NCBI GenBank assembly: GCA_944366945.1
Contig: CALVWJ010000011.1
Span: 1 to 64,000 of the forward strand
Length of the DNA: 64,000 bases
From: an uncultured Clostridia bacterium
GTDB taxonomy: Bacteria > Bacillota > Clostridia > Christensenellales > CAG-138
Reading direction: 5' to 3'
In this document: piece after piece, positions 26,104-35,035 of the stretch
Numbering within the stretch: position 1 is the stretch's first letter
How the letters are laid out: each line of letters opens with the position of its first letter
Position numbers and translations under genes: made by a program
The notes under the pieces: model-generated
Databases searched by the model: none
What the model was told of the DNA's origin: nothing
The model's input: only the letters and a program-made list of their open reading frames with translations

Positions 26104-27072
26104 TTACGGCTCCTGTGTTGCCTGCTTCCCTGCCCCTTCCGCCTTTGGCAGCCGGACCACAAAGTTGTGCGCATCTTCCGCACCTGCATTCAACAGCACA
26201 GGGTCCAGGCAAGTGGAAAGCAGGGAAAGTGCGTCCTCTGCACCCGCCGCATGCGCAAGAGCCAGCAGATAAACCGCGCTCTTTTTGCTTGCAAAGCCGG
26301 GGGCAAGCTTCCGCCCCATAATCCAGGGTGCGCCATAAACGCAGCCAAGGCACAACGCAGCTTTCGCATAATCCGTGCGGCGCCGCGCCCTTCCCGCTGC
26401 CTGCAAAGCGCGCAGCAAAGTATCCTCCTGCGTTTTCCAACCCGCGCTGCTGAAAAAGCCCGAGTCTGGATCGCCATAGATCCCGGCAAGACGCATGCGG
26501 GGCAAAAACGCTTCGCCTCCATATATGGCACGCTGATAAAATGCAACTGCGCGGCCAAGATCCGCTCCTACTCCCTGCCCAGTTTCATAGCAAAGCCCTA
26601 CATGGTATAGCGCCTCGCCACTCCCGTTGCGCGCCGCTTCACAGAACCAATGAAATGCTTCTTTGGGCGCTGCCCCGAACCGACCATCTTCTCCCAGCCC
26701 TCGCCCCAGGGTCAGCATTGCTTTGACGTTGCCCATCCGTGCAGCGCGCTCATACCATGCTCTGGCTTCCTGCGCGCTTCCGGCCACTTCGTAAAAATGT
26801 CCCAAACGCAGCATCGCGCTGCAATCGCCTTGTTCTGCTTCCGTTTCGCAGGCATGCAAAATCAGTTGTGCGCGTGCAGCTTTGGAAATGCCCCGGCAAT
26901 CCAGCTCTGCCCGTGCCTTCGCATCTCCGTTGCCGGCAAGTACAGCTAACTCTTCCAGCAGCTTCTTTTCTGCCTCCCCCTTTTTCCTTCGAGCTCTGGC
27001 CTTTAGAATAACCGCCTGTTGGATCAGAATCACCACTGCTGCAATGGCTAGAATTGCTTCAGCCATCCGCAC
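26104..27072 (-). CDS. Membrane-anchored Sel1-repeat protein
   Basis: 322 residues. The first 25 residues form a transmembrane anchor (EAILAIAAVVILIQQAVIL). The rest is a string of Sel1-like TPR repeats, visible as repeated A...W...AA..G...A...LG..Y..G patterns (for example AWYERAARMGNVKAMLTLG and HWFCEAARNGSGEALYHVG). Sel1 proteins act as scaffolds for protein contacts. The topology would put the repeats inside or outside depending on the anchor, probably inside. The gene is divergent from a small XRE regulator (27176), sharing a 100-bp gap. The start could be 27072 or 27066. Confidence 0.83.
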   Translation of the reverse strand: MRMAEAILAIAAVVILIQQAVILKARARRKKGEAEKKLLEELAVLAGNGDAKARAELDCRGISKAARAQLILHACETEAEQGDCSAMLRLGHFYEVAGSAQEARAWYERAARMGNVKAMLTLGRGLGEDGRFGAAPKEAFHWFCEAARNGSGEALYHVGLCYETGQGVGADLGRAVAFYQRAIYGGEAFLPRMRLAGIYGDPDSGFFSSAGWKTQEDTLLRALQAAGRARRRTDYAKAALCLGCVYGAPWIMGRKLAPGFASKKSAVYLLALAHAAGAEDALSLLSTCLDPVLLNAGAEDAHNFVVRLPKAEGAGKQATQEP

Positions 27073-27175
27073 GCCTCCTCTGTTTGTTTATGGAAATATT
27101 ATATCTTATTACTGCCATATTTTACAACTGATTCTAGTAATAGTTTGTGTTTCAAATGGGTAGTATCATTATGGT

Positions 27176-27532
27176 ATGAACAGCATGTACGACAACCGAT
27201 TTGATGTAATCGCGCGTCTTCAGTTTCTTTTAGCGGAAAGAGGATGGACGCGTTATCGCCTTGCCAAAGAATCCGGCATCCCACATTCCACACTCACCAA
27301 TCTCTGGCGCAGGGCCAACACGCCAACCATTGCCACACTTGAAGATATTTGCCGTGCGCTCGGCATCACCATGGCTGAGTTCTTCACTTTGCCCTGCAAT
27401 GATGCGCCCGCTCTTTCGGCCGAGCAGCGAACGCTGCTTGCGCGCTGGAGCCGGCTTACGGCCGAACAGCGTGCATCCTTCCTGCAATTGATGCAATGCT
27501 GTGCCTGCAGCAGTTCACTGCGCGCTGAATGA
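27176..27532 (+). CDS. Small XRE family transcriptional regulator
   Basis: 118 residues. A Cro/C1-type helix-turn-helix occupies residues 12-66 (RLAKESGIPHSTLTNLWRR with ALGITMAEFF as the fifth helix). The C-terminal half (residues 75-118) is helical, with a cluster of cysteines near the end (CCACSS). This resembles SinR-like minimal regulators of Clostridia. It is divergent from the Sel1 gene and may control it. No clear ribosome site sequence stronger than TGG precedes the ATG, so the start is less certain (an in-frame ATG at 27185 is possible). Confidence 0.85.
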   Translation: MNSMYDNRFDVIARLQFLLAERGWTRYRLAKESGIPHSTLTNLWRRANTPTIATLEDICRALGITMAEFFTLPCNDAPALSAEQRTLLARWSRLTAEQRASFLQLMQCCACSSSLRAE

Positions 27533-27619
27533 TGCTTGGCCAGGCGGCCTTTTTTTGTTTCCATTGCTCTCAGATTGCAAAACTCAGCATTCCTAATCAC
27601 AAAGTTTAGAAATACTATA

Positions 27620-27648
27620 TTGACAGGATTCGCAAAACATGGTTTAAT
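27620..27648 (+). promoter_or_regulatory. Promoter of the XRE-cupin/pot operon
   Basis: TTGACA (27620-27625) and TTTAAT (27643-27648) are 17 bp apart. Confidence 0.8.
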
Positions 27649-27670
27649 AGCGCTTGTAGTTTAGAGATTG

Positions 27671-27685
27671 TAAACTTCAAGTTTA
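27671..27685 (+). promoter_or_regulatory. Perfect 15-bp palindrome, likely operator
   Basis: TAAACTTCAAGTTTA is perfectly symmetrical and lies between the promoter and the XRE-cupin start. A half-site AAGTTTA is at 27602-27608. Position downstream of the -10 fits repression. Confidence 0.75.
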
Positions 27686-27712
27686 TTTATGCTGACTGGG
27701 GAGGGATTCCAT

Positions 27713-28255
27713 TTGATCGACATCGGCGGAAAAATCAAGCGCAGGCGTATCCGGCTTGGTTTAACGCAGGAAGAACTCGCCGCGCGAACAGAGCTTTCCA
27801 AGGGATTCATCTCGCAGCTCGAGCGCAACTTAACATCCCCTTCCATCGCAACCCTTGCGGATATCCTCGAAGCGCTCGGCACCAGCCTTGCGGACTTTTT
27901 TTCCGAACAGGCGGAAGAAAAAGTCGTATTCGGCGCAGATGATGTTTTTGTGAAAGAGGATGACGCATTAGGCCATGCGATTCACTGGTTGATTCCCAAT
28001 GCGCAGAAGAATTCGCTTGAGCCGATTCTGGTAACGCTTGTTCCCGGTGGGCACACCTTAGAAGATGATCCCCACGAAGGTGAGGAATTTGGCTATGTGC
28101 TTGCGGGAAGCGTCATCCTCCACATTGGAGAACGCAGTTTCCGCGTGCGGCGTGGTTCAAGCTTCTGCTTCAAACCTTCTGTAGTGCACTATATTGAAAA
28201 TCCTGGCAAAACGGAAGCACGCGTGCTCTGGGTTTCTACGCCGCCCAGCTTCTAA
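27713..28255 (+). CDS. XRE-cupin regulator, probable polyamine repressor
   Basis: 180 residues. Residues 1-60 are a Cro/C1 helix-turn-helix (RRIRLGLTQEELAARTELSKGFISQLERN). Residues about 105-178 form a cupin domain (VPGGHTLEDDPHEGEEFGYVLAGS, then GSSFCFKPSVVHYIENPG). The fusion is the PuuR-type layout often found just upstream of potABCD. I chose TTG at 27713 because GGGGAGGG lies 7 bp upstream, while the in-frame ATG at 27689 has no ribosome site. It is the first gene of the pot cluster and probably binds the palindrome at 27671, responding to putrescine or spermidine. Confidence 0.9.
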   Translation: MIDIGGKIKRRRIRLGLTQEELAARTELSKGFISQLERNLTSPSIATLADILEALGTSLADFFSEQAEEKVVFGADDVFVKEDDALGHAIHWLIPNAQKNSLEPILVTLVPGGHTLEDDPHEGEEFGYVLAGSVILHIGERSFRVRRGSSFCFKPSVVHYIENPGKTEARVLWVSTPPSF

Positions 28256-28311
28256 GCAACGCCCAGGTTTCATCCTTTTGCAAGAATAAGGCTTAAATAC
28301 GAGGTACTGCC

Positions 28312-29424
28312 ATGTCCAAACATTTGATCGACTTAATCGACATCAAAAAAACCTATGGTACAGAAGACGCGCTCAAGCGCATCAATCTATATATCCGCGA
28401 TGGCGAATTTTTGACGCTGCTCGGCCCTTCAGGATGTGGTAAGACCACGCTTCTGCGCCTTATCGCAGGTTTTACCATGCCCACGGAGGGACGCGTTCTC
28501 ATCGATGGCAAGGATGTTTCCGGCATCCCCCCCTATAAGCGCCGCGTGAATACGGTGTTTCAGAAGTATGCGTTGTTCCCGCATCTTAACGTATATGATA
28601 ACGTAGCCTTCGGGCTCAAGATTCAAAAGCTCCCCAAAGATGAGATTGCGCGCCGCGTCAAGGAAATGTTGGAGCTTGTGAACTTGAGTGGCTATGAAAA
28701 GCGCTGGATTGAGCAGCTTTCCGGCGGCCAGCAGCAGCGCGTTGCCATCGCGCGGGCGCTCGTCAACCGCCCACAGGTGCTTCTGCTTGATGAGCCTCTA
28801 GGCGCGCTTGACCTCAAGCTGCGCAAAGGCATGCAGCTCGAACTTAAGCGCATGCAGCAGCACCTTGGTATTACCTTTGTTTTTGTGACGCACGACCAGG
28901 AAGAGGCGCTCACCATGAGCGATACCGTCGTAGTCATGAACGCGGGCGCCATCCAGCAGATCGGCACGCCTACGGATATTTACAATGAACCCAAAAATGT
29001 GTTCGTTGCAAAATTCATCGGAGAAAGCAATATCCTGCCCGGCATAATGAAGCAGGACCTGCTCGTTCGCTTCCACGACATGGATTTTACCTGTGTGGAC
29101 AAAGGTTTTGCACCCAACGAGCCTGTTGACGTCGTAATTCGGCCGGAGGATATCGACCTGGTCGCCCCGGAAGCCGGCATGCTGCGGGGCACCGTGAAAA
29201 GCGTGCTGTTCATGGGTGTGCATTATGAATTCCGCGTGGAATGCGGCGGAATCACGCTCACGGTGCACTCCACAGATTATGTAGAACCCGGCCGCGAGGC
29301 TGGTATCGTGATCCTTCCGGATGCAATTCACATCATGCATAAAAGCGAAGGATCCGATACGTTGGAACACTCCGCACCGGAGGAACAGCCAAGCGAATCG
29401 CCAGAACTTTTACCCGAGGAATAA
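28312..29424 (+). CDS. potA: Spermidine/putrescine ABC transporter ATP-binding protein PotA
   Basis: 370 residues. The ATPase domain carries Walker [10 protein letters not shown], signature LSGGQQQR, Walker [16 protein letters not shown] and the H-loop [16 protein letters not shown]-type regulatory domain follows from about residue 240. This length and order are typical of PotA. It is followed by potB (22-bp gap), potC and potD on the same strand, giving a complete polyamine importer. Confidence 0.97.
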   Translation: MSKHLIDLIDIKKTYGTEDALKRINLYIRDGEFLTLLGPSGCGKTTLLRLIAGFTMPTEGRVLIDGKDVSGIPPYKRRVNTVFQKYALFPHLNVYDNVAFGLKIQKLPKDEIARRVKEMLELVNLSGYEKRWIEQLSGGQQQRVAIARALVNRPQVLLLDEPLGALDLKLRKGMQLELKRMQQHLGITFVFVTHDQEEALTMSDTVVVMNAGAIQQIGTPTDIYNEPKNVFVAKFIGESNILPGIMKQDLLVRFHDMDFTCVDKGFAPNEPVDVVIRPEDIDLVAPEAGMLRGTVKSVLFMGVHYEFRVECGGITLTVHSTDYVEPGREAGIVILPDAIHIMHKSEGSDTLEHSAPEEQPSESPELLPEE

Positions 29425-29446
29425 CGCAGAAAGGAGGGTCGCCCTC

Positions 29447-30283
29447 ATGAAAATGCGGCGCACGATGTTCGCCTATCCTTATGTTGTATGGATGTTAATT
29501 TTCATTCTCGCGCCTGTGCTGATGATCGCCTATTATGCTTTCACCTCAGATAGCACGTTTACGCTTGAAAACCTTACCGGCGCGCTCACAAACGAGATGT
29601 ACATGCAGGTACTATTGCGCTCGATTTGGATTGCGCTCAAGGCAACCGTGATCTGCCTCGTGCTGGGCTATCCGATTGCCTACCTGCTTTCCAAAATGAA
29701 AAAAGGCACGGCTTCTCTGCTTTCGGTGCTCTTTATCGTGCCGATGTGGATGAACTTCCTGCTGCGCACCTATGCCTGGCAGGTTCTGCTTTCGCCCAGC
29801 GGCATTCTCAACAGCGCGCTTGAATGGCTTGGCCTTCCCCCCCAGCAGTTTCTTTACACAGAAAGCGCCGTTATGCTCGGCACGGTCTATAACTTCCTGC
29901 CATTCATGATTCTCCCCATTTATACGGTGCTCTCCAAAATGGATCCATCCCAAATTGAGGCAGCGCATGATTTGGGCGCAAACGGGCCAACTACCTTTTT
30001 CAAGGTGGTACTCCCGCTTTCCATGCCAGGTGTTATCTCCGGCATCACGATGGTATTCATTCCCGCGATCACAACGTTTGCGATCTCCCGCCTCCTTGGC
30101 GGCGGTAAATTCATGCTGTACGGCGATTTAATTGAGAACCAATTTATCACGCTCGGCATAGACGCCTGGGGCAGCGGAAGCGCGCTCTCATTCATCCTGC
30201 TCATCCTCGTGCTGATTTCCATGGCCATCATGCGCCGAGCTGAGCGGGAGGCCGGTGAGGAAGGAGGCGGCAAACTGTGGTAA
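29447..30283 (+). CDS. potB: Spermidine/putrescine ABC transporter permease PotB
   Basis: 278 residues with six helices. The EAA loop is seen as QIEAAHDLGANGPTTFFKVVLPLSMPG (near residue 170). The first helix begins YPYVVWMLIFILAPVLMIAYYAFT, which is typical of PotB. The start at 29447 is set by AAGGAGG upstream; the open frame extends into potA without support. Its stop overlaps the potC GTG start by 7 bp. Confidence 0.96.
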   Translation: MKMRRTMFAYPYVVWMLIFILAPVLMIAYYAFTSDSTFTLENLTGALTNEMYMQVLLRSIWIALKATVICLVLGYPIAYLLSKMKKGTASLLSVLFIVPMWMNFLLRTYAWQVLLSPSGILNSALEWLGLPPQQFLYTESAVMLGTVYNFLPFMILPIYTVLSKMDPSQIEAAHDLGANGPTTFFKVVLPLSMPGVISGITMVFIPAITTFAISRLLGGGKFMLYGDLIENQFITLGIDAWGSGSALSFILLILVLISMAIMRRAEREAGEEGGGKLW

Positions 30284-31098
30284 AAAAACTGCGCACCTTT
30301 TTTAAAGGCACCTATCTCGGCCTCATGCTGGTATTTCTTTATGCGCCGATCCTTGTGCTGATGGTTTTTTCGTTCAACAGTTCCAAAACCATGGGCAACT
30401 GGACGGGATTTTCCCTGCGCTGGTATGAAGCGCTCATAAATGATTCCACCATCATGAATGCACTTGGGGTAACGCTTTCTGTTGCCGTGATTTCGGCCGT
30501 AGTTTCCACGTTCATCGGCACATTTGCAGCGATCGGCATGCATTCCATGCGCAGGCGGAACCGCGCAATCATTGAAAACATTTCCCAGCTGCCAGTTGTA
30601 AACCCCGATCTGGTAACCGGCATCAGCTTCATGATGCTCTTTGCTGCGCTTGGCATTCGGGATGGTTATACGCGCATGCTCATTGCGCACATCAGCTTTA
30701 ACATCCCCTATGTGATTCTCTCCGTAATGCCCAAGCTGCGCCAGAGCTCTAACATGCTTTATGAAGCTGCCATGGACCTGGGCTGCACACCCTGGCAGGC
30801 GCTCACGCGCGTGGTAATTCCGGACATCATGCCCGGCATTGTTTCGGGGTTTATCATGGCGTTCACGCTCAGCCTCGATGATTTTGTTGTAAGCTGGTTT
30901 GCAACGGACGGCATCCAGAACCTTTCCATCTACATTTACTCCAGCGCACGGCGCGGCATCAGCCCGAAGATCAACGCGCTTTCTACGCTGATGTTCGTAG
31001 CAGTTGTTACACTGCTGCTGTTCATCAACTTGAAATCCATCCGAGAGAAGCGGGAGGCCGATATCCAGAACAGGAAGCTCAAGGCCAAAACCCGCTGA
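30277..31098 (+). CDS. potC: Spermidine/putrescine ABC transporter permease PotC
   Basis: 273 residues, six helices. The EAA loop is YEAAMDLGCTPWQALTRVVIPDIMPGI (about residue 170). The second family feature MVFSFNSSKTMGNWTGFSLRWYEAL near the first periplasmic loop is diagnostic of PotC. It starts with GTG at 30277, inside the end of potB (7-bp overlap), with GAAGGAGG just upstream. A short GC-rich inverted repeat (GCGCACCGG / CCGGGCGC) lies after the stop, before potD. Confidence 0.96.
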   Translation: MVKKLRTFFKGTYLGLMLVFLYAPILVLMVFSFNSSKTMGNWTGFSLRWYEALINDSTIMNALGVTLSVAVISAVVSTFIGTFAAIGMHSMRRRNRAIIENISQLPVVNPDLVTGISFMMLFAALGIRDGYTRMLIAHISFNIPYVILSVMPKLRQSSNMLYEAAMDLGCTPWQALTRVVIPDIMPGIVSGFIMAFTLSLDDFVVSWFATDGIQNLSIYIYSSARRGISPKINALSTLMFVAVVTLLLFINLKSIREKREADIQNRKLKAKTR

Positions 31099-31178
31099 GC
31101 CTTTTGGGGCAAATGCGCACCGGCGGCCGGCCGGGCGCTTTGAATAAGCCAAGAAAACGAATGGAGGATCTTATAAAA

Positions 31179-32228
31179 ATGAAGAAGAAACTTGCTGTAT
31201 TCCTTGTCCTTGTCTTTGCCTTGTCGCTCTGCGCCGCCGGTTGTGGCAACAGCGACAAGGTAACCATCAACGTGCTCAACTGGGGCGATTACATCGATGA
31301 AACCCTGCTTGAACAGTTCACGGAAGAAACCGGCATCGAAGTGAATTACCAGACCATGGCCACCAACGAGGAAATGCTCGTAAAGCTGGAAGCCTCCGAC
31401 TGCATTTACGATGTCTGCTTCCCGTCAGACTACATCATCGAGCGCTTGATCGCAAAGGATTTGCTGCATGAGCTCAATAAGGATAATATCCCCAACCTTG
31501 TCAACATCGATGAGCGTTTCCTGGATTTGGATTTTGATCCGGAAAACAAGTATTCCGTGCCATATATGTGGGGCACAGTCGGCATCCTTTACAACACCAC
31601 CATGGTGGACGAACCGGTTACCAGCTGGGATATCCTTTGGGATGAGAAATATGACCAGCAGATCTATATGTATGACAGCATCCGCGACACCATTGGCGTA
31701 GCGCTCTTAAAGCTCGGGCTCTCCATCAACACCCGCGATGAAGCGGACATTAAGGCTGCGGAACAAGCTCTTATCGAGCAGAAGCCGCTCGTGCTTGCTT
31801 ACCTTGGCGATAACATCAAGGAGAGCATGATCAATGGCGATGGCGCGCTTGCGGTTGTTTATTCCGGCGACGCCATGTGGTGCATCGACCCCGAAGAGGG
31901 CAACCCGGACCTTGATTACGCCGTGCCGGAAAGCGGCTCCAACCTCTGGTTTGATAACATCGTTATCCCCAAATCCAGCCAGCACACTGAAGAGGCAGAA
32001 GCGTTCATCAATTTCCTCTGCGATGCAGAAGTAGCCAAAGTTAACACGGAATACATTGGCTATTCTACGCCGAATAAAGCCGCCCTGGCCCTCCTTGATG
32101 AAAGCTACACGGAAAACCCCATCTATAACCCGCCCCAAGAACTGCTTGATAAGTGCGAAATCTTCCACGATCTCGGCGACTTCATCAACGTATACAACGA
32201 TGCCTGGAACAACATCAAGGGGCAATAA
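31179..32228 (+). CDS. potD: Spermidine/putrescine-binding lipoprotein PotD
   Basis: 349 residues. Signal peptide with a lipobox-like AAGC end (MKKKLAVFLVLVFALSLCAAGCG), so it is probably a lipoprotein. The mature N-terminus INVLNWGDYIDETLLEQFTEETGIEVNYQTMATNEEM is the family signature. PYMWGTVGILYN and SDYIIERLI match ligand-pocket strands. ATG 31179 is preceded by TGGAGG; the longer frame from 31104 would place the signal inside. It captures polyamines outside the cell for PotABC. A terminator follows at 32244-32277. Confidence 0.96.
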   Translation: MKKKLAVFLVLVFALSLCAAGCGNSDKVTINVLNWGDYIDETLLEQFTEETGIEVNYQTMATNEEMLVKLEASDCIYDVCFPSDYIIERLIAKDLLHELNKDNIPNLVNIDERFLDLDFDPENKYSVPYMWGTVGILYNTTMVDEPVTSWDILWDEKYDQQIYMYDSIRDTIGVALLKLGLSINTRDEADIKAAEQALIEQKPLVLAYLGDNIKESMINGDGALAVVYSGDAMWCIDPEEGNPDLDYAVPESGSNLWFDNIVIPKSSQHTEEAEAFINFLCDAEVAKVNTEYIGYSTPNKAALALLDESYTENPIYNPPQELLDKCEIFHDLGDFINVYNDAWNNIKGQ

Positions 32229-32243
32229 GGAAAAAATCATTTT

Positions 32244-32277
32244 GGCCCGGGGCTGCGCAGGCGCGGCTCCGGGCCTT
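32244..32277 (+). terminator. Terminator of the pot operon
   Basis: GGCCCGG and CCGGGCC enclose a GC-rich inner stem (GGCTGCGC / GCGCGGCT). It is followed by TTAAAC, so the T tract is weak, but its place 15 bp after potD fits a terminator. Confidence 0.7.
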
Positions 32278-33137
32278 AAACTATGCAAAAACGCTTTTGA
32301 GATTTTGGATGCGCATCCCCAGAATGCTTTTCATTGCATCAACGCGTTATGGGTAACGCTGCAAAGTCCTCACGCGTGTTGGCCTTCCTGCATAGCACTG
32401 CTTCTGGCAGAGCACCCTGGAAGAATGGCAAAACCTTTTTTCGGACATATGGGCTTGTTGGAGCGCGCGTGTGCCATATGGCTTATGGTTTTATCCTTGC
32501 GCTCCGCATCCCGCCTTTGGACATCGTTTTGCAGAGAAGCACGTCTTGCATCATACTATAAGCATATCCTTTCAAAGCTGATGGACGTGCTGTGCGCCGT
32601 TCAAGCTGGAAGCCATATCTTTGGATGCAGCTTTGACAGCGGCTAGTATATTCCTTCGCAATCGCATAAATTAAATCAGTCTCACACATCCAGAATCCAA
32701 AGGAAACGGGCTTATTTAGCGTTTGGCCTCCCAAGCTTTTTCCAAACTTCATAAATTGTAAGGTCGATGCGTTTGATCTCTTTCCCCCCGTGGCTTCCGT
32801 GACTTGAGAAAGGTTCCTATCTTGAATCCAGCAACCGCTTACCCGAGTTCCGTTTGCATAAAGGATGAACATGTAAGTCCTCTGGCAATGTTGCGGTTCC
32901 CCATACTTCTTCGCTCTGTGTAAGGAATCATCCTTGCATCAGAAAAGGCCTTCCTGCCCTGTGTTTCATTCATGCAGAAGCGACAGCATATTGGGGGCGG
33001 GCAACGCTCATTTCTTTCCCAAAGCGTTTGCAAAGCAGTACAATAAGGACGGATTAACCGCATTTCCGCAGATTCTCTTAGGATAATAATTCCATCGCAA
33101 TTCGGAACGCCCCCAAATTTTTTCATTCTTTTCTCGC
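32278..33137. other. Long intergenic stretch, possible decayed genes
   Basis: About 860 bp with no gene that I can defend. Minus-strand frames at 32483-32872 and 32839-33153 are open but lack ribosome sites and recognisable domains. They may be the remains of genes. Confidence 0.4.
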
Positions 33138-33166
33138 TTGCCATTCCTAGCAAATGCAGGTATAAT
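33138..33166 (+). promoter_or_regulatory. Promoter of MATE gene 4
   Basis: TTGCCA (33138-33143) and TATAAT (33161-33166) are 17 bp apart. A long leader of about 70 bases precedes the start codon. Confidence 0.75.
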
Positions 33167-33243
33167 GAATTTATTATAAATCAGAAACGCATGATTATAA
33201 ATTAGGTTGATTGCCGTTCTCATAAGGGCAGCATGAGGTTTTG

Positions 33244-34656
33244 ATGTTCCGCTTTTTCAAACGCATTTTTGATCCGCAGTTTCTTGTTTCCTCTGAGCAT
33301 GTGAAAGGCCCGCTCCCCGGGATGGGGGAAGTTTACCGCAATTGTCTCTCCCTCGCCTGGCCTTCCGCGCTTGAAAGCGTGCTTATCGCGCTTGTTTCTT
33401 CCGTCGATACCATGATGGTAGGCGGCCTTGGCGCAGCGGCAATTTCCGCGGTAGGCATCACCTCGCAGCCGCGTTTTTTAATGATGACGCCCATCATTGC
33501 GCTCAACACCGGCGTTACCGCGATCGTTGCCCGCCGCAAAGGGGAAGGCAACATCGATGGGGCATGCCGCTCCCTCAAGCAGGCTGTTATCTTCTGCCTG
33601 TTTTTCTGCATTTTAATGGTTACAGGTGCGCTTTTCTTTGCCCGCGAGCTGCTCACGCTTGCAGGCGCACAGCCGGATTTCATCGACCTGGGCGTAGAGT
33701 ATTACCGCATTGTTATGTGCGGGCAGTTTTTCGCGTGCCTGGGCATGACCATCAACGCTGCGCAGCGCGGGTTCGGCAATACGAAAGTCAGCATGCGCTC
33801 CAACGTTGCGGCAAACCTTGTAAACCTTGTGTTCAATTATTTTCTCATCAACGGCCACTGGTTTTTCCCGCGCCTTGGAACGCGCGGGGCTGCCATTGCA
33901 ACGGCGCTCGGCTCAGTCGTCGCCTTTTGCATGGCGCTTGCTTCCGTGCTCCGTCCAGCCGCCCCAGGCGTTCTGACCCTGCGCTCCAATGCGCCCTGGC
34001 GCTTTGATCGGCGCACGGCAAGCAGCATCTTCAAGGTGGCTTCAAGCACCTTTGTGGAGCAAATCTTCATGCGCTTTGGCTTCTTCACCTATGCTTCACT
34101 CGTGGCCCGCCTCGGCACGATTGAGTTTGCCACGCATCAGATCTGCATGAACATCATCAACGTCAGCTTCGGCTTTGCGGACGGCTTTGGAATCGCGTCA
34201 ACAAGCCTCGTTGGCCAGCAGCTTGGCGCAAAACGCCCGGATCTTGCCATGCTTTATGGGAAGGTGGGGCAGCGCTGTTCGCTCTGCATCGGCGTGCTGC
34301 TTGCGATCTTCTTCACCCTTTTCCGCCGCGAGATGATCCTGCTGTTCAACGATGAGCCCGCCATTGTAGCGCTTGGCGCGCAGATCGTGCTCATCGTGGC
34401 TGCGACCTGCCTTGCGCAGACCTCGCAGGTGGTCATCTCCGGCTGTTTGCGCGGCGCAGGGGATTCGCGCTATGTAGCGCTTACATCGTTTATCAGCATC
34501 GCCATCATCCGCCCCGCGCTTTCCTGGCTGCTCTGCTATCCGGTCGGCTGGGGCGTGATCGGCGCCTGGATCGGCCTGTTTGGGGATCAGTTCCTGCGGC
34601 TTGTGCTCAATTTTATCCGATTCCGCAGTGGAAAATGGTTCGAGATCGAACTCTAA
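33244..34656 (+). CDS. MATE family efflux transporter (4)
   Basis: 470 residues, about twelve helices. The N-terminus has a cytosolic extension of 30 residues, then the MATE pattern LAWPSALESVLIALVSSVDTMMVGGLGAAAISAVGITSQPRFL. The 'VDTMMVG' variant and SFGFADGFGIASTSLVGQQLGAKRP in the second half belong to a branch different from the three other pumps. ATG 33244 is one codon after a TTG; the ribosome site TGAGG is modest. The strong promoter at 33138 supports independent expression. The substrate is unknown. Confidence 0.92.
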   Translation: MFRFFKRIFDPQFLVSSEHVKGPLPGMGEVYRNCLSLAWPSALESVLIALVSSVDTMMVGGLGAAAISAVGITSQPRFLMMTPIIALNTGVTAIVARRKGEGNIDGACRSLKQAVIFCLFFCILMVTGALFFARELLTLAGAQPDFIDLGVEYYRIVMCGQFFACLGMTINAAQRGFGNTKVSMRSNVAANLVNLVFNYFLINGHWFFPRLGTRGAAIATALGSVVAFCMALASVLRPAAPGVLTLRSNAPWRFDRRTASSIFKVASSTFVEQIFMRFGFFTYASLVARLGTIEFATHQICMNIINVSFGFADGFGIASTSLVGQQLGAKRPDLAMLYGKVGQRCSLCIGVLLAIFFTLFRREMILLFNDEPAIVALGAQIVLIVAATCLAQTSQVVISGCLRGAGDSRYVALTSFISIAIIRPALSWLLCYPVGWGVIGAWIGLFGDQFLRLVLNFIRFRSGKWFEIEL

Positions 34657-34670
34657 AGCCCGCAGGCTGC

Positions 34671-34698
34671 TTGACTTTATGCGCTTTCATGCTATAAT
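34671..34698 (+). promoter_or_regulatory. Promoter of the B12 importer operon
   Basis: TTGACT (34671-34676) and TATAAT (34693-34698) are 16 bp apart, just before the riboswitch. Confidence 0.85.
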
Positions 34699-34721
34699 GT
34701 TGGGCAAACGAATTGAATACC

Positions 34722-34890
34722 TTGGTTCATGGGTGCCGCCCGTTTCAAGCGGGCGCTGAAAAGGGAAAACGGTGCGAATCCGTTGCAGCCCCCGCTGCTG
34801 TAAAGCCGATTTCAAACGCAGATGCCACTGTGCTCCGCATGGGAAGGCGCGTTTGGGAAACGAAGCCAAGCCAGAAGACCGGCCTTTGAA
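34722..34890 (+). ncRNA. Cobalamin (B12) riboswitch
   Basis: Leader RNA with the class I cobalamin core: GGTGCGAATCCGTTGCAGCC followed by CCCGCTGCTGTAA, then the B12-box-type GCCACTG (34824-34830), GGGAAGGC, and the closing GAAGCCAAGCCAGAAGACCGG. Loop and order match AdoCbl riboswitches. A terminator at 34961-34986 lies before the gene, so adenosylcobalamin binding most likely lowers expression by termination. Confidence 0.93.
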
Positions 34891-34960
34891 CGAACGGGTT
34901 TTCTTCGGTGGGAAGGAGCACGCCTGTTTGCCGGGTTTTCGGCATGCCTTGTGAGTGGAC

Positions 34961-34986
34961 AGCCCCTTTCCAAAAAGGGGCTTTTT
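34961..34986 (+). terminator. Riboswitch expression-platform terminator
   Basis: AGCCCCTTT and AAAGGGGCT form a 9-bp stem followed by TTTTT. It lies between the B12 aptamer and the binding-protein gene. Confidence 0.9.
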
Positions 34987-35035
34987 CTTTGCCCGTTTAC
35001 AAAGCATAAAATTCTTAGGAGGAATCAAAATCAAC

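Noticed and set aside
32483-33153. Two overlapping minus-strand frames
   Set aside because: No start site, no recognisable domain and no link to neighbours.
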